Source: Pseudoxanthomonas beigongshangi
GTDB lineage: Bacteria > Pseudomonadota > Gammaproteobacteria > Xanthomonadales > Xanthomonadaceae
Length of the DNA stretch: 64,000 nucleotides
NCBI RefSeq assembly: GCF_016820515.1
Contig: NZ_JADHDV010000011.1
Location: 80,903-144,902, forward strand
Direction of reading: 5' to 3'
Shown here: positions 51,270 to 62,115 of the stretch, one piece after another
How the letters are laid out: the number at the start of each line of letters is the position of its first letter
Position numbering within the stretch: position 1 is the stretch's first letter
Position numbers and translations under genes: made by a program
The notes under the pieces: model-generated
What the model was told of the DNA's origin: nothing
The model's input: only the letters and a program-made list of their open reading frames with translations
Database searches by the model: none

Positions 51270-53257
51270 TCCAGGGTCACCAGGACGGCATCGGCTTCGA
51301 CGAAGTCGCCGGCGCTGGCGCGCAGCTCGCCCACCACGCCATCGCGCGGGGCCTTCAATGCCAGCTCCATCTTCATCGCTTCCATCACCAGCAGTTCCTG
51401 GCCCGTGGTCACCGTGTCGCCGGCCTTGGCGCGGACCACCACCACGCGGCCGGGCATCGGCGCGCGCACGCGGTGGTCTCCCCCGGCATCGGCGGTCGCG
51501 GTCCTGCGATAGGCGGGCACCTGTTCCAGCACGACCCGCTGCCGGCCGTCGTGGACGGTGATGCGCTCGCCTTCCCGCAGGACGCGGAAACGCCGTGCTT
51601 CATGATCCATACGCAAACCGAGCAGGTCGCCGGTCAACCGCGCGCCCTCGATGGCGTGGGTGCGGCCGTCGTGTTCGATGGCATAGCGGCCCTGGGTACC
51701 CTGTGCCTTCAGGGCGAAGGTCTGTCCCCGGTGGACGAAACTCAGCGGCCGCTGGCCGGCATGGCCCAGCCGCCAGCCGTCGGCGATGGCCCAGGGCGAA
51801 CCCGGATCGGCGGACGCGCGCGCGGTATCGCCGGCAGCGGCCTCCTGCGCGAGCAGGGTGGCGGTGGCGGCGGCCAACAGGGCGGCCGGGTCGGGTTCGC
51901 CGGCGGCGAGGAACTCGTCCAGGTGCCGATCCAGGTAGCCGGTATCGATGCGCCCCTCCAGCACCGCCGGGTGGCGCGCCAGCCGCTCCAGGAACGCGAT
52001 GTTCGACTTCGGCCCGATCACGTCGCACTGTTCGAGCGCGTCGCGCAGGCGCGCCAGCGCGGCGGGGCGGTCGCGGTCGTGGACGATCAGCTTGGCAATC
52101 ATCGGATCGTAGAAAATGGTGACCGTATCGCCTTCGGTCACGCCCGAATCGATGCGCACGTGCGGGTCCGTCGGCGGCAGCCGCAGGCGCTCCAGCCGGC
52201 CCGAACCGGGCAGGAACCCGGCTTCCGGATCCTCGGCGTACAGGCGCACCTCGATGGCGTGGCCCTGCTGCGGAATCGCGTCCTGCGCCAGCGGCAGCGG
52301 CTCGCCGGCCGCCACCCGCAACTGCCACTCCACCAGGTCCAGGCCGGTGGTCATCTCGGTGACCGGGTGCTCGACCTGCAGGCGGGTGTTGGTCTCCATG
52401 AAGAAGAATTCGCCGTCGGGTGCGACGATGAATTCGACCGTGCCGGCATTGACGTAGTCGATCGCCTGCGCGGCAAGGATGGCGGCCTGGCCCATCGCCG
52501 TGCGTTGCGCCGGGGTCAGGAACGGCGAGGGCGCTTCCTCCAGCACCTTCTGGTAGCGCCGCTGCGCCGAACACTCTCGCTCGTTGAGATGCAGGGTATG
52601 GCCGTGGCGATCGGCGAACACCTGGATCTCGATGTGGCGCGGCGTGGACACGTAGCGTTCCAGCAGCACGCGGTCGCGGCCGAAGGCGTTGGCCGCCTCG
52701 CGCTGGCAGCTTTCCAACTGGGCGATGAAGTCGTCCAGCCGGTGCACGATCCGCATGCCCTTGCCGCCACCGCCATGGGCGGCCTTGATCATCAGCGGGA
52801 AGCCGATCCGTGCGGCCTCGCGCGACAGCGTGTTGGGCGATTGATCCTCGCCGGTGTAGCCCGGCACCACCGGTACGCCGGCGGCGGCCATCAACTCCTT
52901 GGCTCCGGCCTTGCTGCCCATCTTGCGCATCGACGCCGCGCCCGGGCCGATGAAGACCAGACCCGCCGATTCCACCGCCTCGGCGAAGTCGGCGTTCTCC
53001 GACAGGAAGCCATAGCCGGGATGGATGGCCTGCGCGCCGCAGCGGCGCGCGACTTCCAGAATGGCGTCGCCGCGCAGGTAGCTGTCGGCCGGCCGCGGCC
53101 CGCCGATCGGCCAGGCCTCGTCCGCCTGGCGCACGTGCTGTGCGTCGGCGTCGGCTTCCGAATACACCGCAACGGTGCGGATGCCGAGGCGACGGCAGGT
53201 GCGGATCACGCGGCAGGCGATTTCGCCGCGGTTGGCGATGAGGATCTTGTCGAACAT
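51266..53257 (-). CDS. liuD: Methylcrotonyl-CoA carboxylase, biotin-containing subunit
   Basis: A 663-residue biotin-dependent carboxylase alpha subunit. The biotin carboxylase part (about 1-450) has FDKILIANRGEIACRVIRT, AHGGGGKGMRIV (ATP-grasp loop), ERECSAQRRYQKVLEEAP and GEFFFMETNTRLQVEHPVTE. A linker domain follows, and the C-terminal biotinyl domain (about 590-663) has LLVMEAMKMELALKAPRDG, with biotin on the second K-containing motif Lys. Propionyl- and geranyl-CoA enzymes look similar; neighbours (liuC, mvaB and mccB) make methylcrotonyl-CoA (leucine breakdown) the best choice. It overlaps the lipoprotein start by 4 bases. Confidence 0.9.
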   Translation of the reverse strand: MFDKILIANRGEIACRVIRTCRRLGIRTVAVYSEADADAQHVRQADEAWPIGGPRPADSYLRGDAILEVARRCGAQAIHPGYGFLSENADFAEAVESAGLVFIGPGAASMRKMGSKAGAKELMAAAGVPVVPGYTGEDQSPNTLSREAARIGFPLMIKAAHGGGGKGMRIVHRLDDFIAQLESCQREAANAFGRDRVLLERYVSTPRHIEIQVFADRHGHTLHLNERECSAQRRYQKVLEEAPSPFLTPAQRTAMGQAAILAAQAIDYVNAGTVEFIVAPDGEFFFMETNTRLQVEHPVTEMTTGLDLVEWQLRVAAGEPLPLAQDAIPQQGHAIEVRLYAEDPEAGFLPGSGRLERLRLPPTDPHVRIDSGVTEGDTVTIFYDPMIAKLIVHDRDRPAALARLRDALEQCDVIGPKSNIAFLERLARHPAVLEGRIDTGYLDRHLDEFLAAGEPDPAALLAAATATLLAQEAAAGDTARASADPGSPWAIADGWRLGHAGQRPLSFVHRGQTFALKAQGTQGRYAIEHDGRTHAIEGARLTGDLLGLRMDHEARRFRVLREGERITVHDGRQRVVLEQVPAYRRTATADAGGDHRVRAPMPGRVVVVRAKAGDTVTTGQELLVMEAMKMELALKAPRDGVVGELRASAGDFVEADAVLVTLE

Positions 53258-53304
53258 GCGGGTCGGGATTTCCGTGTCGGTTCGGTAGGAAAGCGAGGCG
53301 AGGA

Positions 53305-53697
53305 TCAGGCCGGCGCGTGGCAGACCGCTTCGACGTTGTTGCCGTCGGGATCGATCACGAACGCGGCGTAGTAATCGGGATGGTAGTGCGGGCGCAGGCC
53401 CGGGGCGCCGTTGTCGGTCGCGCCCGCAGCCAGGGCCGTGGCATGGAAGGCATCGACGGCGCCGCGGTCGGGGGCGACGAAGGCGACATGGGTGCCGGTG
53501 CCCGGACGCGCGCCGGTGCCGACCCAGAACGCCGGTTTGCGCGGCGGTCCGAATCCGCAGCCCTGGTAGCCACCCGGGCCGGTTTCGCGCTCGGTCACTT
53601 CCATGACCACCGCGTAGCCCAGCGGTGCGAGCACCCGTTCGTAGAAAGCGCGGCTGCGCGGATAGTCGGCGACGGCAAAACCAGCATGGTCAATCAT
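53305..53697 (-). CDS. VOC (glyoxalase/bleomycin-resistance-like) protein
   Basis: A 130-residue vicinal-oxygen-chelate fold protein: MIDHAGFAVADYPRSRAFYERVLAPLGY with the first metal His, central AFVAPDRGAVDAFHATALAAG and C-terminal YHPDYYAAFVIDPDGNNVEAV with the terminal His/Glu metal site. Substrate unknown. It lies between liuC and mccA on the same strand (47-51 bp gaps), so probably in the same transcript. It may be an isomerase or epimerase on a CoA ester, but the sequence does not show it. Confidence 0.83.
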   Translation of the reverse strand: MIDHAGFAVADYPRSRAFYERVLAPLGYAVVMEVTERETGPGGYQGCGFGPPRKPAFWVGTGARPGTGTHVAFVAPDRGAVDAFHATALAAGATDNGAPGLRPHYHPDYYAAFVIDPDGNNVEAVCHAPA

Positions 53698-53748
53698 GTC
53701 GGCACACCTTGGAGGGAAGAGGGCGGCGCGCTCCCCGCGCCAGTGGCG

Positions 53749-54549
53749 TCAGCGCGCGGGCACCCAGGCCGGCGCGCGTTTTTCCAGGAAGGCGGACAGG
53801 CCTTCCTGGCCTTCGGCCGACACCCGCAGGCGCGCGATCAGCGCGGCATTGTCGGCATCCAGGCAATCACGGTCCGCCTGCGCGGCGACCCGGGTGACCA
53901 GTTGCTTGGCGGTGGCGGCGGCCTGCGGTCCGGCCTTGAGCAGCAGATCGATCTGGCGTTGCACCGCCGCATCCAGCGCGTCGGCTTCGACCACCTGGTG
54001 CAGCAGGCCGATGTCCAGCGCGGTGGCGGCGTCGAAAATCTCGGCGGTCGCGAACCAGCGCCGGGCCTGGCGCGGCCCGATCGCGGCAATGACGTAGGGC
54101 GAAATCACCGCCGGCAACAGACCGAGTTTGCTCTCGGTCAGCCCGAACTTCGCCTCCGGCACGCCGATGGCGATATCGCAGCAGGCCACCAGACCGACCC
54201 CACCACCGAACGCCGCGCCATGCACGCGTGCGAGAGTCGGACGCGGCAGTTCGTCCAGCGTGCGCATCAGTCGGGCCAGCGCCAGCGCGTCCTCGCGGTT
54301 CTCGGCTTCGCCGGCGGCGGCCATGCCGCGCATCCAGTTCAGATCGGCCCCGGCCGAGAACGAGGCGCCGGCACCTTCCAGCACCACCACCCGGACATTG
54401 GGGTTGGCTCCAGCCCCTTCCAGTTCACGGGTCAGCTGCGTGATCAGGCCGGCGTCGAACGCGTTGTGCAGTTCCGGGCGGTTCAGCCGCAGCCGCAACA
54501 CGCCATCATCCAGATGGCTGGCCAGCGCCGGTGCGTGCGGCTCCGTCAT
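53749..54549 (-). CDS. liuC: Enoyl-CoA hydratase, probable methylglutaconyl-CoA hydratase
   Basis: A 266-residue crotonase. The oxyanion region is FSAGADLNWMRGMAAAGE near residue 67, then LARVHGAAFGGGVGLVACCDIAIG near residue 105 and KFGLTESKLGLLPAVISPYV near residue 135 with the catalytic glutamate. The DLNWM form is typical of methylglutaconyl-CoA hydratase of leucine breakdown; mvaB (HMG-CoA lyase) and the carboxylase subunits nearby complete the pathway from methylcrotonyl-CoA. The ATG at 54549 has GGAGGAGC just upstream. First gene of the minus-strand group, back to back with feoA. Confidence 0.9.
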   Translation of the reverse strand: MTEPHAPALASHLDDGVLRLRLNRPELHNAFDAGLITQLTRELEGAGANPNVRVVVLEGAGASFSAGADLNWMRGMAAAGEAENREDALALARLMRTLDELPRPTLARVHGAAFGGGVGLVACCDIAIGVPEAKFGLTESKLGLLPAVISPYVIAAIGPRQARRWFATAEIFDAATALDIGLLHQVVEADALDAAVQRQIDLLLKAGPQAAATAKQLVTRVAAQADRDCLDADNAALIARLRVSAEGQEGLSAFLEKRAPAWVPAR

Positions 54550-54623
54550 GTCTGCTCCTCCCGAAAGCGGCAAATGATAGCCCCTGCGCCGATTTTGGCC
54601 TTCGTGCGCTGCGGCGATGCTAC

Positions 54624-54642
54624 AATGAGAATAGTTCGCATT
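54624..54642 (+). promoter_or_regulatory. Fur box overlapping the feo promoter
   Basis: AATGAGAATAGTTCGCATT is a 19-bp imperfect palindrome (AATGxGAA / TTCxCATT) of the Fur type. It starts inside a TACAAT -10-like sequence (54621-54626) and ends 16 bases before the feoA ATG, so bound Fe-Fur would block transcription of feo. Confidence 0.7.
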
Positions 54643-54658
54643 TGAGAGTTGCCGCGTG

Positions 54659-54900
54659 ATGCTGACCGAATTGCCTCCCCGGACCCTGGCCATCGTCGAA
54701 TCGGTCGACGACAGCCACCCCAACGACAACATCGCCCGCCGCCTGCGCGAGCTGGGTTTTGTCGACGGCGAGGAGGTGCAGATCGTCGCCAAGGGACCGC
54801 TGGGCGCCGAACCGCTGCTGGTGCAGGTGGGCTTCACCCGTTTCGCCCTGCGTCGCAGCGAGGCGGCGCGGATCCGGGTCCGTCCGGCGGGAGCGGCGGC

Positions 54901-54904
<4 letters not shown>
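54659..54904 (+). CDS. feoA: Ferrous iron transport protein A
   Basis: An 81-residue SH3-like cytoplasmic protein needed for FeoB function. The FeoA pattern VDDSHPNDNIARRLRELGFVDGEEVQIVAKGPLGAEPLLVQVG is clear, with the C-terminal strand FALRRSEAARIRV. Start at ATG 54659; a GTG one codon earlier is possible. Its stop overlaps the feoB start (ATGA), and a Fur box lies directly upstream, so iron-repressed expression is expected. Confidence 0.93.
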
Positions 54905-56751
<1,847 letters not shown>

Positions 56752-56752
56752 C

Positions 56753-57007
56753 GTGGACGGCTCGCTGATCCTGCAATACGCGATCATCGGCCTGCTGGCG
56801 CTGGCCAGCGTGTGGGTGGTGCTGAAGAAGCAGTTTCCGGGCACGCTGCGCAAGGCGCGGGTGGCGTTGGCGCTGCCGTTGCTGCGCGAGGGTCGTCCAG
56901 GCTGGTTGCATGCGCTGGGGCGCTGGATCGCGCCGGAGCCGCGCGGTTCCGGTGGTGGCGATGGCTGCGGCGGCTGCAACAGTTGCGGGCCGTCGTCGAA
57001 GGTCTGA
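56753..57007 (+). CDS. Small Cys-rich membrane protein after feoB (DUF6587-like)
   Basis: An 84-residue protein starting with GTG at 56753, one base after the feoB stop. It has one transmembrane segment (LILQYAIIGLLALASVWVVLKK, about residues 5-26), a basic middle and a C-terminal glycine/cysteine cluster GDGCGGCNSCGPSSKV with four... three cysteines in CxxCxxC spacing. It matches in place and form the FeoB-associated Cys-rich small proteins; in other bacteria these are thought to help Fe(II) handling or gating of FeoB. Iron or an iron-sulfur centre may bind to the cysteines, which is inferred. Confidence 0.8.
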   Translation: MDGSLILQYAIIGLLALASVWVVLKKQFPGTLRKARVALALPLLREGRPGWLHALGRWIAPEPRGSGGGDGCGGCNSCGPSSKV

Positions 57008-57011
57008 CCGC

Positions 57012-58508
57012 CTAGAACACCCGCGCCAGCACCCAGCCGACGAAGAAGCCGTACGAGGCCAGCGTGGTCCAGCCATTGCCCGCGGCGGCGGACAATGGAA
57101 TCCGCTGGCTGCGCGCGTAGAGTCCGTCAAACAGCGCAAGGCCCAGTGGGACCATGGCGAAGCCGACCGCCCCGGCCGACCACAGATCGGGAAGCGTGTC
57201 GGGCAACAAGGGCTGCATGGCGATGCCACCCAGCAGGAATCGCAAGGCATCGAAGCTGCGTCGCCAATGAATCAGGGCGGCGGGAACAACCAGCGGGTAC
57301 GCCAGCCAGTCCACTCCCGACAGCGCGGCCAGGACCAGGCCCGTCACTGCCAGCAACACCGGTATCAGCGCGCGTCGGTTCTCGTTGGCGGAACCGTTGT
57401 CGCCGAGGCTGATCGCGTGTAGCCACACCATCAGGCGCCAGCCGCCCTGGATTGCCAGGGCAACTCCACCGACCACCAGCGCGGTCGGCAGGGCAGGGCG
57501 CGATTGCGCGAACACGACCGGTGCGAGCAGATAGCCCAGCAGCGCCAACAGGACGGCGCGTGCCAGCATCGGCAACCAGCGCCAGACGCCGAGATAGTCC
57601 TTGCGGGCAAGTTGCCGGAAGAACTGATCCTGGCCCGGATCAATGCCATCCGGCAGATCGCCGTAGTCCTCGCTCAGGCGTTGCGACAACCGGGCGATGC
57701 GCGCGGACATTCCCGGCACGCAGGCGATGGCCAGCGCCTGCGGCCATCGGAAAGGGCGCTTGAGCTGGCGGATCGCCAGCGGACGTGGCTCGTCGTAGCG
57801 GGAAGTCTGCTCGCGTTCGATCGCCCAGCGCACCGCCATCCGTTGCTCCAGCCAATAGTCCTGCTGGCCGAAGAAGGTCTCCAGCGCGGACAGGTTCGCG
57901 GGTGGAATCGTGACGCCGTCGTAACCCAGGCGCTGGAACAGCGCATCGCCGACCGACTGTTTCAGTTCCAACTGGTAAAGGTCGTCGTGTGCCGCCAGCC
58001 AGGCCGACAGTACGGCGGGAGGTGTATCGCGGGCCCGTTGCACGGTTTCCGCGAAAAAACCATCGAAGTCGAAGCGTCGCGTGGTCGCATCCGCAACCGC
58101 GGAGGCCGCTGCTGCGGCGGCGCTGGCGACCGGCGATGGCAGGTGCGGCGTGCGCCCGGAGATCAGCGCGTCCAGTTGTTCCGCGTCGAGCAGGACGGTG
58201 TGCGCCGTCGCGGGATCCGCCAGCAGTTCCGTTTCCCCGTGTCCATGTTCCCGTCCGGCCTGCGGCTGGTCGTCATCGCCGACCGCGGCTACGTCCGCCG
58301 CTTCGATGTCGTCTTCCTCTTCCTCCCAGGCGGCTGCCATCGCCCGCTGCCGGCAATGCTGGAGGGCTTGTTGGTAGGCCTCGTGCAGGCGCTGGAAACC
58401 TTCCGGATCGTCATCCGGCCGGGTGACCTTCAGGCGTCGCGCGTAGGCGCGCTTGATCGCGCTTTCATCCGCGTCGCGGGGAACGCCCAGCAGATCGAAC
58501 GGAGCCAT
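57012..58508 (-). CDS. Membrane-anchored J-domain protein, likely HscC co-chaperone
   Basis: A 498-residue protein. The N-terminal J-like domain (residues 1-50, PFDLLGVPRDADESAIKRAYARRL and PEGFQRLHEAYQQAL) has TRPDD where DnaJ has HPD: the key histidine is replaced by arginine. An acidic linker and a helical middle domain follow, then at least six membrane segments (about residues 315-498). E. coli DjlB/DjlC, the partners of HscC, have similar architecture and neighbourhood. It starts 1-2 bases after the hscC stop, so the pair is co-translated. With the altered tripeptide, whether it stimulates HscC ATPase in the usual way is open. Confidence 0.82.
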   Translation of the reverse strand: MAPFDLLGVPRDADESAIKRAYARRLKVTRPDDDPEGFQRLHEAYQQALQHCRQRAMAAAWEEEEDDIEAADVAAVGDDDQPQAGREHGHGETELLADPATAHTVLLDAEQLDALISGRTPHLPSPVASAAAAAASAVADATTRRFDFDGFFAETVQRARDTPPAVLSAWLAAHDDLYQLELKQSVGDALFQRLGYDGVTIPPANLSALETFFGQQDYWLEQRMAVRWAIEREQTSRYDEPRPLAIRQLKRPFRWPQALAIACVPGMSARIARLSQRLSEDYGDLPDGIDPGQDQFFRQLARKDYLGVWRWLPMLARAVLLALLGYLLAPVVFAQSRPALPTALVVGGVALAIQGGWRLMVWLHAISLGDNGSANENRRALIPVLLAVTGLVLAALSGVDWLAYPLVVPAALIHWRRSFDALRFLLGGIAMQPLLPDTLPDLWSAGAVGFAMVPLGLALFDGLYARSQRIPLSAAAGNGWTTLASYGFFVGWVLARVF

Positions 58509-58509
58509 C

Positions 58510-60204
58510 TCAGGCCTGCGACTCGATGTGCTGGAGCATGGCGGCGAAATGGGTGCGGTGTTCGCGGATCACGTCGGGATCCTGGCTGTCGAGCGCGCCG
58601 CGGAAGCGCACCAGCGCGTCCTGCAGATCGCCGCGTGCCCACAGCAGTTCCTCGTACAGGCGCTCGGCGCGGGCGATCAGGCTGAGGTTCTCCTGCTGGT
58701 CGCGCGGGTGGATCTTCAGTGCCGCCAGCGTCGCCAGGCGTTCGCGGATCTCGGCCTGCGAGAGGATGCCCGGGTTCTGTTCCAGGATGACCTCGTGGGT
58801 CTCGCCGGTGGCGACCACGGTGGCCTCGACCTGGAGCAGGCCGTTGACGTCGTAGGTGAAACGGATGTCCACCGGGTTCTCGTGCGCGGCCTTGGCCGGG
58901 ACCGCCACGCTGATCTTGCCCAGCCGCACGTTGTGCTCCACCCGCGGGCTTTCGCCCTGGAAGATCTCGAATTCCACCTGCCGTTGCCAGTCCTGCAGCG
59001 GCTGGTAGCGCTCGACCCGGCTGACCGGCACCGTGCTGTTGCGGTGGATGATTGGCGAGAAGATGCCGCTGGTGACCTGGCCGTTGGCCCCCTGCTGGCT
59101 GGTGCCGACGCCGAGGGTGTGCGGACAGACATCGGTGAGGATCACTTCCTCCAGCTTCTCGTCGCGCGCCTTCATGCCGGCCGCGATCGCCGCGCCCACC
59201 GCGATGGCTTCGTCGGGATTGATGTGGCGCAGCGGCAGCCGGCCGAACATGCGCGACACCAGCCGTGCCGTCAGCGGCATCCGCGAAGCGCCGCCGACCA
59301 GCACGATGTCGTCCAGCTGCGCGGGTGTGAGCCGGGCGTCGCGCATGGCGCGTTCCAGCGGCGCGCGCAGGCGCTGCACCAACGGCTCGCAGATGCGGGC
59401 GAAACGGGCTTCGTCCAGCTGCCAGCTGCGTGCCTGCCCGGCCAGCGTCAGTTCGACGGCATGTTCGGTAGCCGACGCGTGCGAGAGCTCGCGCTTGAGC
59501 AGTTCCAGCCGGCGCAGCAGTTGCGCCGATTCGGCCGGTTGCAGGGTGCCCGGGGCGATGCCGAGATCCTGCAGGCAGGCATCGCGCAGCGCATGCAGGA
59601 AATCCTCGCCGCCGAGGAAGTTGTCGCCGGCGCTGGCGTGCACTTCCATCACGCCCTCGAACATTTCCAGGATCGACACGTCGAAGGTGCCGCCGCCCAG
59701 ATCGAACACCAGGAAGCGTCCGCCGCCTTCGCGTTGCTGCAGGCCGTAAGCCAGCGCCGCCGCGGTGGGTTCGTTGATCAGCCGCTCGACCTTGATGCCG
59801 GCTAGCTCGCCGGCGATGCGGGTCGCCTTGCGCTGGGCGTCGCCGAAGTAGGCGGGCACGCTGATGACGGCTTCGCCGACCTTCTGGCCAAGGTGCGCCT
59901 CGGCGTCGGCGATCAGCGCGCGCAGCACCAGCGCCGATAGTTCCTCCGGCCGGAAGGAATGCTTGCCGAGCCGGGTGACCCGATCAGTGCCCATCCAGCG
60001 CTTGAAATGCGCCACGCTGGACTGCGGATGGGTAATCAGGCGCTCGCGCGCGGCTTGCCCGACCAGCACCGCGTCCTGGCCATCCACGCTGACCACCGAC
60101 GGCGTCAGGTAGCTGTTCAGCGCATTCGGAATCAGCTGTGGTCCCTGTTCGCCATACACGCCCACCAGCGAATGGGTGGTCCCCAGATCAATGCCGACAA
60201 TCAT
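58510..60204 (-). CDS. hscC: Hsp70-family chaperone HscC
   Basis: A 564-residue Hsp70 shorter than DnaK (about 640). The ATPase domain shows [52 protein letters not shown] and [15 protein letters not shown]; the peptide-binding domain has [22 protein letters not shown] and a [10 protein letters not shown] strand. The lid is short, as typical for HscC. It is transcribed with the membrane J-domain gene after it and lies 100 bp downstream of a zinc-ribbon gene. Substrates of HscC are not known. Confidence 0.92.
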   Translation of the reverse strand: MIVGIDLGTTHSLVGVYGEQGPQLIPNALNSYLTPSVVSVDGQDAVLVGQAARERLITHPQSSVAHFKRWMGTDRVTRLGKHSFRPEELSALVLRALIADAEAHLGQKVGEAVISVPAYFGDAQRKATRIAGELAGIKVERLINEPTAAALAYGLQQREGGGRFLVFDLGGGTFDVSILEMFEGVMEVHASAGDNFLGGEDFLHALRDACLQDLGIAPGTLQPAESAQLLRRLELLKRELSHASATEHAVELTLAGQARSWQLDEARFARICEPLVQRLRAPLERAMRDARLTPAQLDDIVLVGGASRMPLTARLVSRMFGRLPLRHINPDEAIAVGAAIAAGMKARDEKLEEVILTDVCPHTLGVGTSQQGANGQVTSGIFSPIIHRNSTVPVSRVERYQPLQDWQRQVEFEIFQGESPRVEHNVRLGKISVAVPAKAAHENPVDIRFTYDVNGLLQVEATVVATGETHEVILEQNPGILSQAEIRERLATLAALKIHPRDQQENLSLIARAERLYEELLWARGDLQDALVRFRGALDSQDPDVIREHRTHFAAMLQHIESQA

Positions 60205-60304
60205 TCAGTCCCCTGGATCCTTCCCTGCATCGGCGATCAGTGTAAGGGCAGGGAAGCAGTGGCGGGTACCCGGAGGATGCGGCGCGCTCGCCCGCAGGCG
60301 GTCT

Positions 60305-60670
60305 TCAGCGACGCGGCCCGCGGCCACCCGGCCGCGGGAACATCTCCACGCTCAGGGTGAAGGTGCGCTGCTCGCCCGGCTGCATCGCGCCCACGCCGAC
60401 CACCTGGCGGGTGACTTCCTCGCCACGATCGTTGCGGATGCTCATCACCACCGAGTACTCCCAGGGACCGCCATCGGCGGGATGGCGGACGCTGCCCTCC
60501 ACCTTCAGCGGCACCACCGTCTGCGCCGTGCGCGCGGCCGCCAGCGACGCCTCGTCGAAGCGCAGGTGGTGGCGGCACGCCGGGCAGACCGCGGCGCTTT
60601 CCAGGATGGTGGTCTTGCAGTGCGGGCAGGTACGGGTCGCCCCGGCCATCCCCGGGCGCGGGCTGCTCAT
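60305..60670 (-). CDS. Zinc-ribbon protein of unknown function
   Basis: A 121-residue protein with a double-Cys zinc ribbon at residues 15-32 (CPHCKTTILESAAVCPAC), followed by a globular part with beta strands (TVVPLKVEGSVRHPADGG, WEYSVVMSIRNDRGEEVTRQVVGVGAMQPGEQRTFTLSVEMF) that looks like an immunoglobulin-like fold (a FxxEM-type end). No named family recognised. It lies 3 bp after the bactofilin stop, so the two are one unit. It may interact with it or with HscC, which is inferred from position only. Confidence 0.7.
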   Translation of the reverse strand: MSSPRPGMAGATRTCPHCKTTILESAAVCPACRHHLRFDEASLAAARTAQTVVPLKVEGSVRHPADGGPWEYSVVMSIRNDRGEEVTRQVVGVGAMQPGEQRTFTLSVEMFPRPGGRGPRR

Positions 60671-60673
60671 GCC

Positions 60674-61207
60674 TTAGCCGGCGTCTGGACCATTGGCCGC
60701 CTTGGCGGCGCGCGGCGCGGCCTTGTCCTCTTCCCAGCCGAAGTCGGCCTGGCCGCGCATCCGCGAACCGGCCGCGACGGTCAGCGAGCCGGCCTTGACG
60801 TCGCCGACCAGCACGCCGGAGGCGAGCAGCTCCACCCGCGAGGCGGATTCGATGTTGCCCTCCAGCTCGCCGGCGATGATCACCTTCTTGGCACGCACGC
60901 CGCCGTTCAACTTGGCGCCGTTCTCGATGGTGAGGTCGCCCTGCACATTGACGTCGCCCTTGAACTTGCCGGCGATGCGGATGTGGCCGGTGCCCTCGAT
61001 CTTGCCCTCGATGGTCAGGTCGGCGGCGATCAGCGATTCCTTGACTTCGCGCTCGGGGGCGGGGGCCGCGCGCATGCCCGGCGGATTGCTGACGGTCGGG
61101 GAAAAATCCGCGGCCGCCGTGGATTCGCGCGCAGGCGCGGGCGAAGGTTCCGGCGGCAGCGGAACGGCATCCTTCTTGGCGGGGCCTTGGTCTTTCCAGA
61201 TGGACAT
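60674..61207 (-). CDS. Bactofilin (polymer-forming cytoskeletal protein)
   Basis: A 177-residue protein with a low-complexity N-terminus (residues 1-55, PPEPSPAPARE...) and the bactofilin beta-helix core (about residues 55-165), built of short repeats such as ADLTIEGKIEGTGHIRIAGKFKGDV, VNVQGDLTIENGAKLNGG, VRAKKVIIAGELEGNI and SRVELLASGVLVGDVKAGSL. Bactofilins self-assemble into filaments without nucleotide and act as scaffolds at poles or the cell envelope. It is followed by the zinc-ribbon gene in the same unit. The start at 61207 is the ATG of MSIWKDQGPAKK. Confidence 0.9.
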   Translation of the reverse strand: MSIWKDQGPAKKDAVPLPPEPSPAPARESTAAADFSPTVSNPPGMRAAPAPEREVKESLIAADLTIEGKIEGTGHIRIAGKFKGDVNVQGDLTIENGAKLNGGVRAKKVIIAGELEGNIESASRVELLASGVLVGDVKAGSLTVAAGSRMRGQADFGWEEDKAAPRAAKAANGPDAG

Positions 61208-61362
61208 AAAGCGGCAACTCCGGGCGATGTGAACGGCCGACTATCGCCCGTCGCCGGGGTCAAGGTTGTGACCGTCTTTGCCCATTGGTCGGTTCGTTGC
61301 CCTGATTCATGCGAGGGTCGGCGATGTGCAGGCCGTACTCACGCAGCTGAAGAGGGGGGCGG

Positions 61363-62112
61363 TCAGCGGCCGCCGGCGACGTCGAGGAAGGTGCCGCTGG
61401 TGTAGCTGGCTTCCTCCGAAAGGAGCCAGAGGATTGCCCGGGCGACCTCTTCGGGCTGGCCGCCGCGTTTCATCGGCACAAACGCCTTGACCCGTTCCAC
61501 CCGGTCCGGTTCGCCGCCGCTGGCATGCATGTCGGTATGGATGAACCCGGGACGCACCGCGCTGACCCGGACACCGTCGGCGGCGACTTCCTGGGCCAGC
61601 CCGACCGTGAGCGTATCCAGCGCCCCCTTGGAGGCGGCGTAGTCGACGTACTCGCCGGGGGAACCGGTGCGCGCCGCCACCGAGGACACGTTGACGATCG
61701 CGCCGCCACGGCCGCCCCGGCGGGTCGACATGCGCCGGATCGCCTCGCGGCAGCAGAGCAGGGGGCCGACCACGTTGGTGGCCAGGATGCGCTGCACGCG
61801 GGCCGCGTCCATCGCCTCCACCCGCATCTGGGTTTCCAGCACGCCGGCATTGTTGACCAGCGCATCGAGCGGCCCGAAGGCGCCGTCCACTTCCGCGAAC
61901 AGGCGTTCCACTTCGGCTTCCACCGCGATATCGGCGACGAACGCGGCGGCCCGCCCGCCGTCGGCGCGGATGCGCTCGACCAGCGCGTGCGCGGCGACGG
62001 CATCGCGCCGGTAGTTGATCGCCACCGTGTAGCCGCGCGCGGCGGCCAGGCGGGCGGTGGCGGCGCCGATGCCGCGGCCGCCGCCGGTCACCAGCAGGAC
62101 AGGCGCCGCCAT
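61363..62112 (-). CDS. Short-chain dehydrogenase/reductase in the mccB unit
   Basis: A 249-residue SDR. Cofactor loop LLVTGGGRGIGAATARLAAARG, NNAGVLETQMR, active-site SSVAARTGSPGEYVDYAASKGALD (Tyr and Lys near residue 155 and 159) and RPGFIHTDMH. The NYRRDAVAAHALVERIRADGG segment favours NADPH. The substrate is unknown. It starts 3 bp after the mccB stop (62112 versus 62116) and so is co-translated with the carboxylase subunit, suggesting a role in acyl-CoA or branched-chain metabolism, though it lacks a clear HSD10 pattern. Confidence 0.83.
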   Translation of the reverse strand: MAAPVLLVTGGGRGIGAATARLAAARGYTVAINYRRDAVAAHALVERIRADGGRAAAFVADIAVEAEVERLFAEVDGAFGPLDALVNNAGVLETQMRVEAMDAARVQRILATNVVGPLLCCREAIRRMSTRRGGRGGAIVNVSSVAARTGSPGEYVDYAASKGALDTLTVGLAQEVAADGVRVSAVRPGFIHTDMHASGGEPDRVERVKAFVPMKRGGQPEEVARAILWLLSEEASYTSGTFLDVAGGR

Positions 62113-62115
62113 GGA

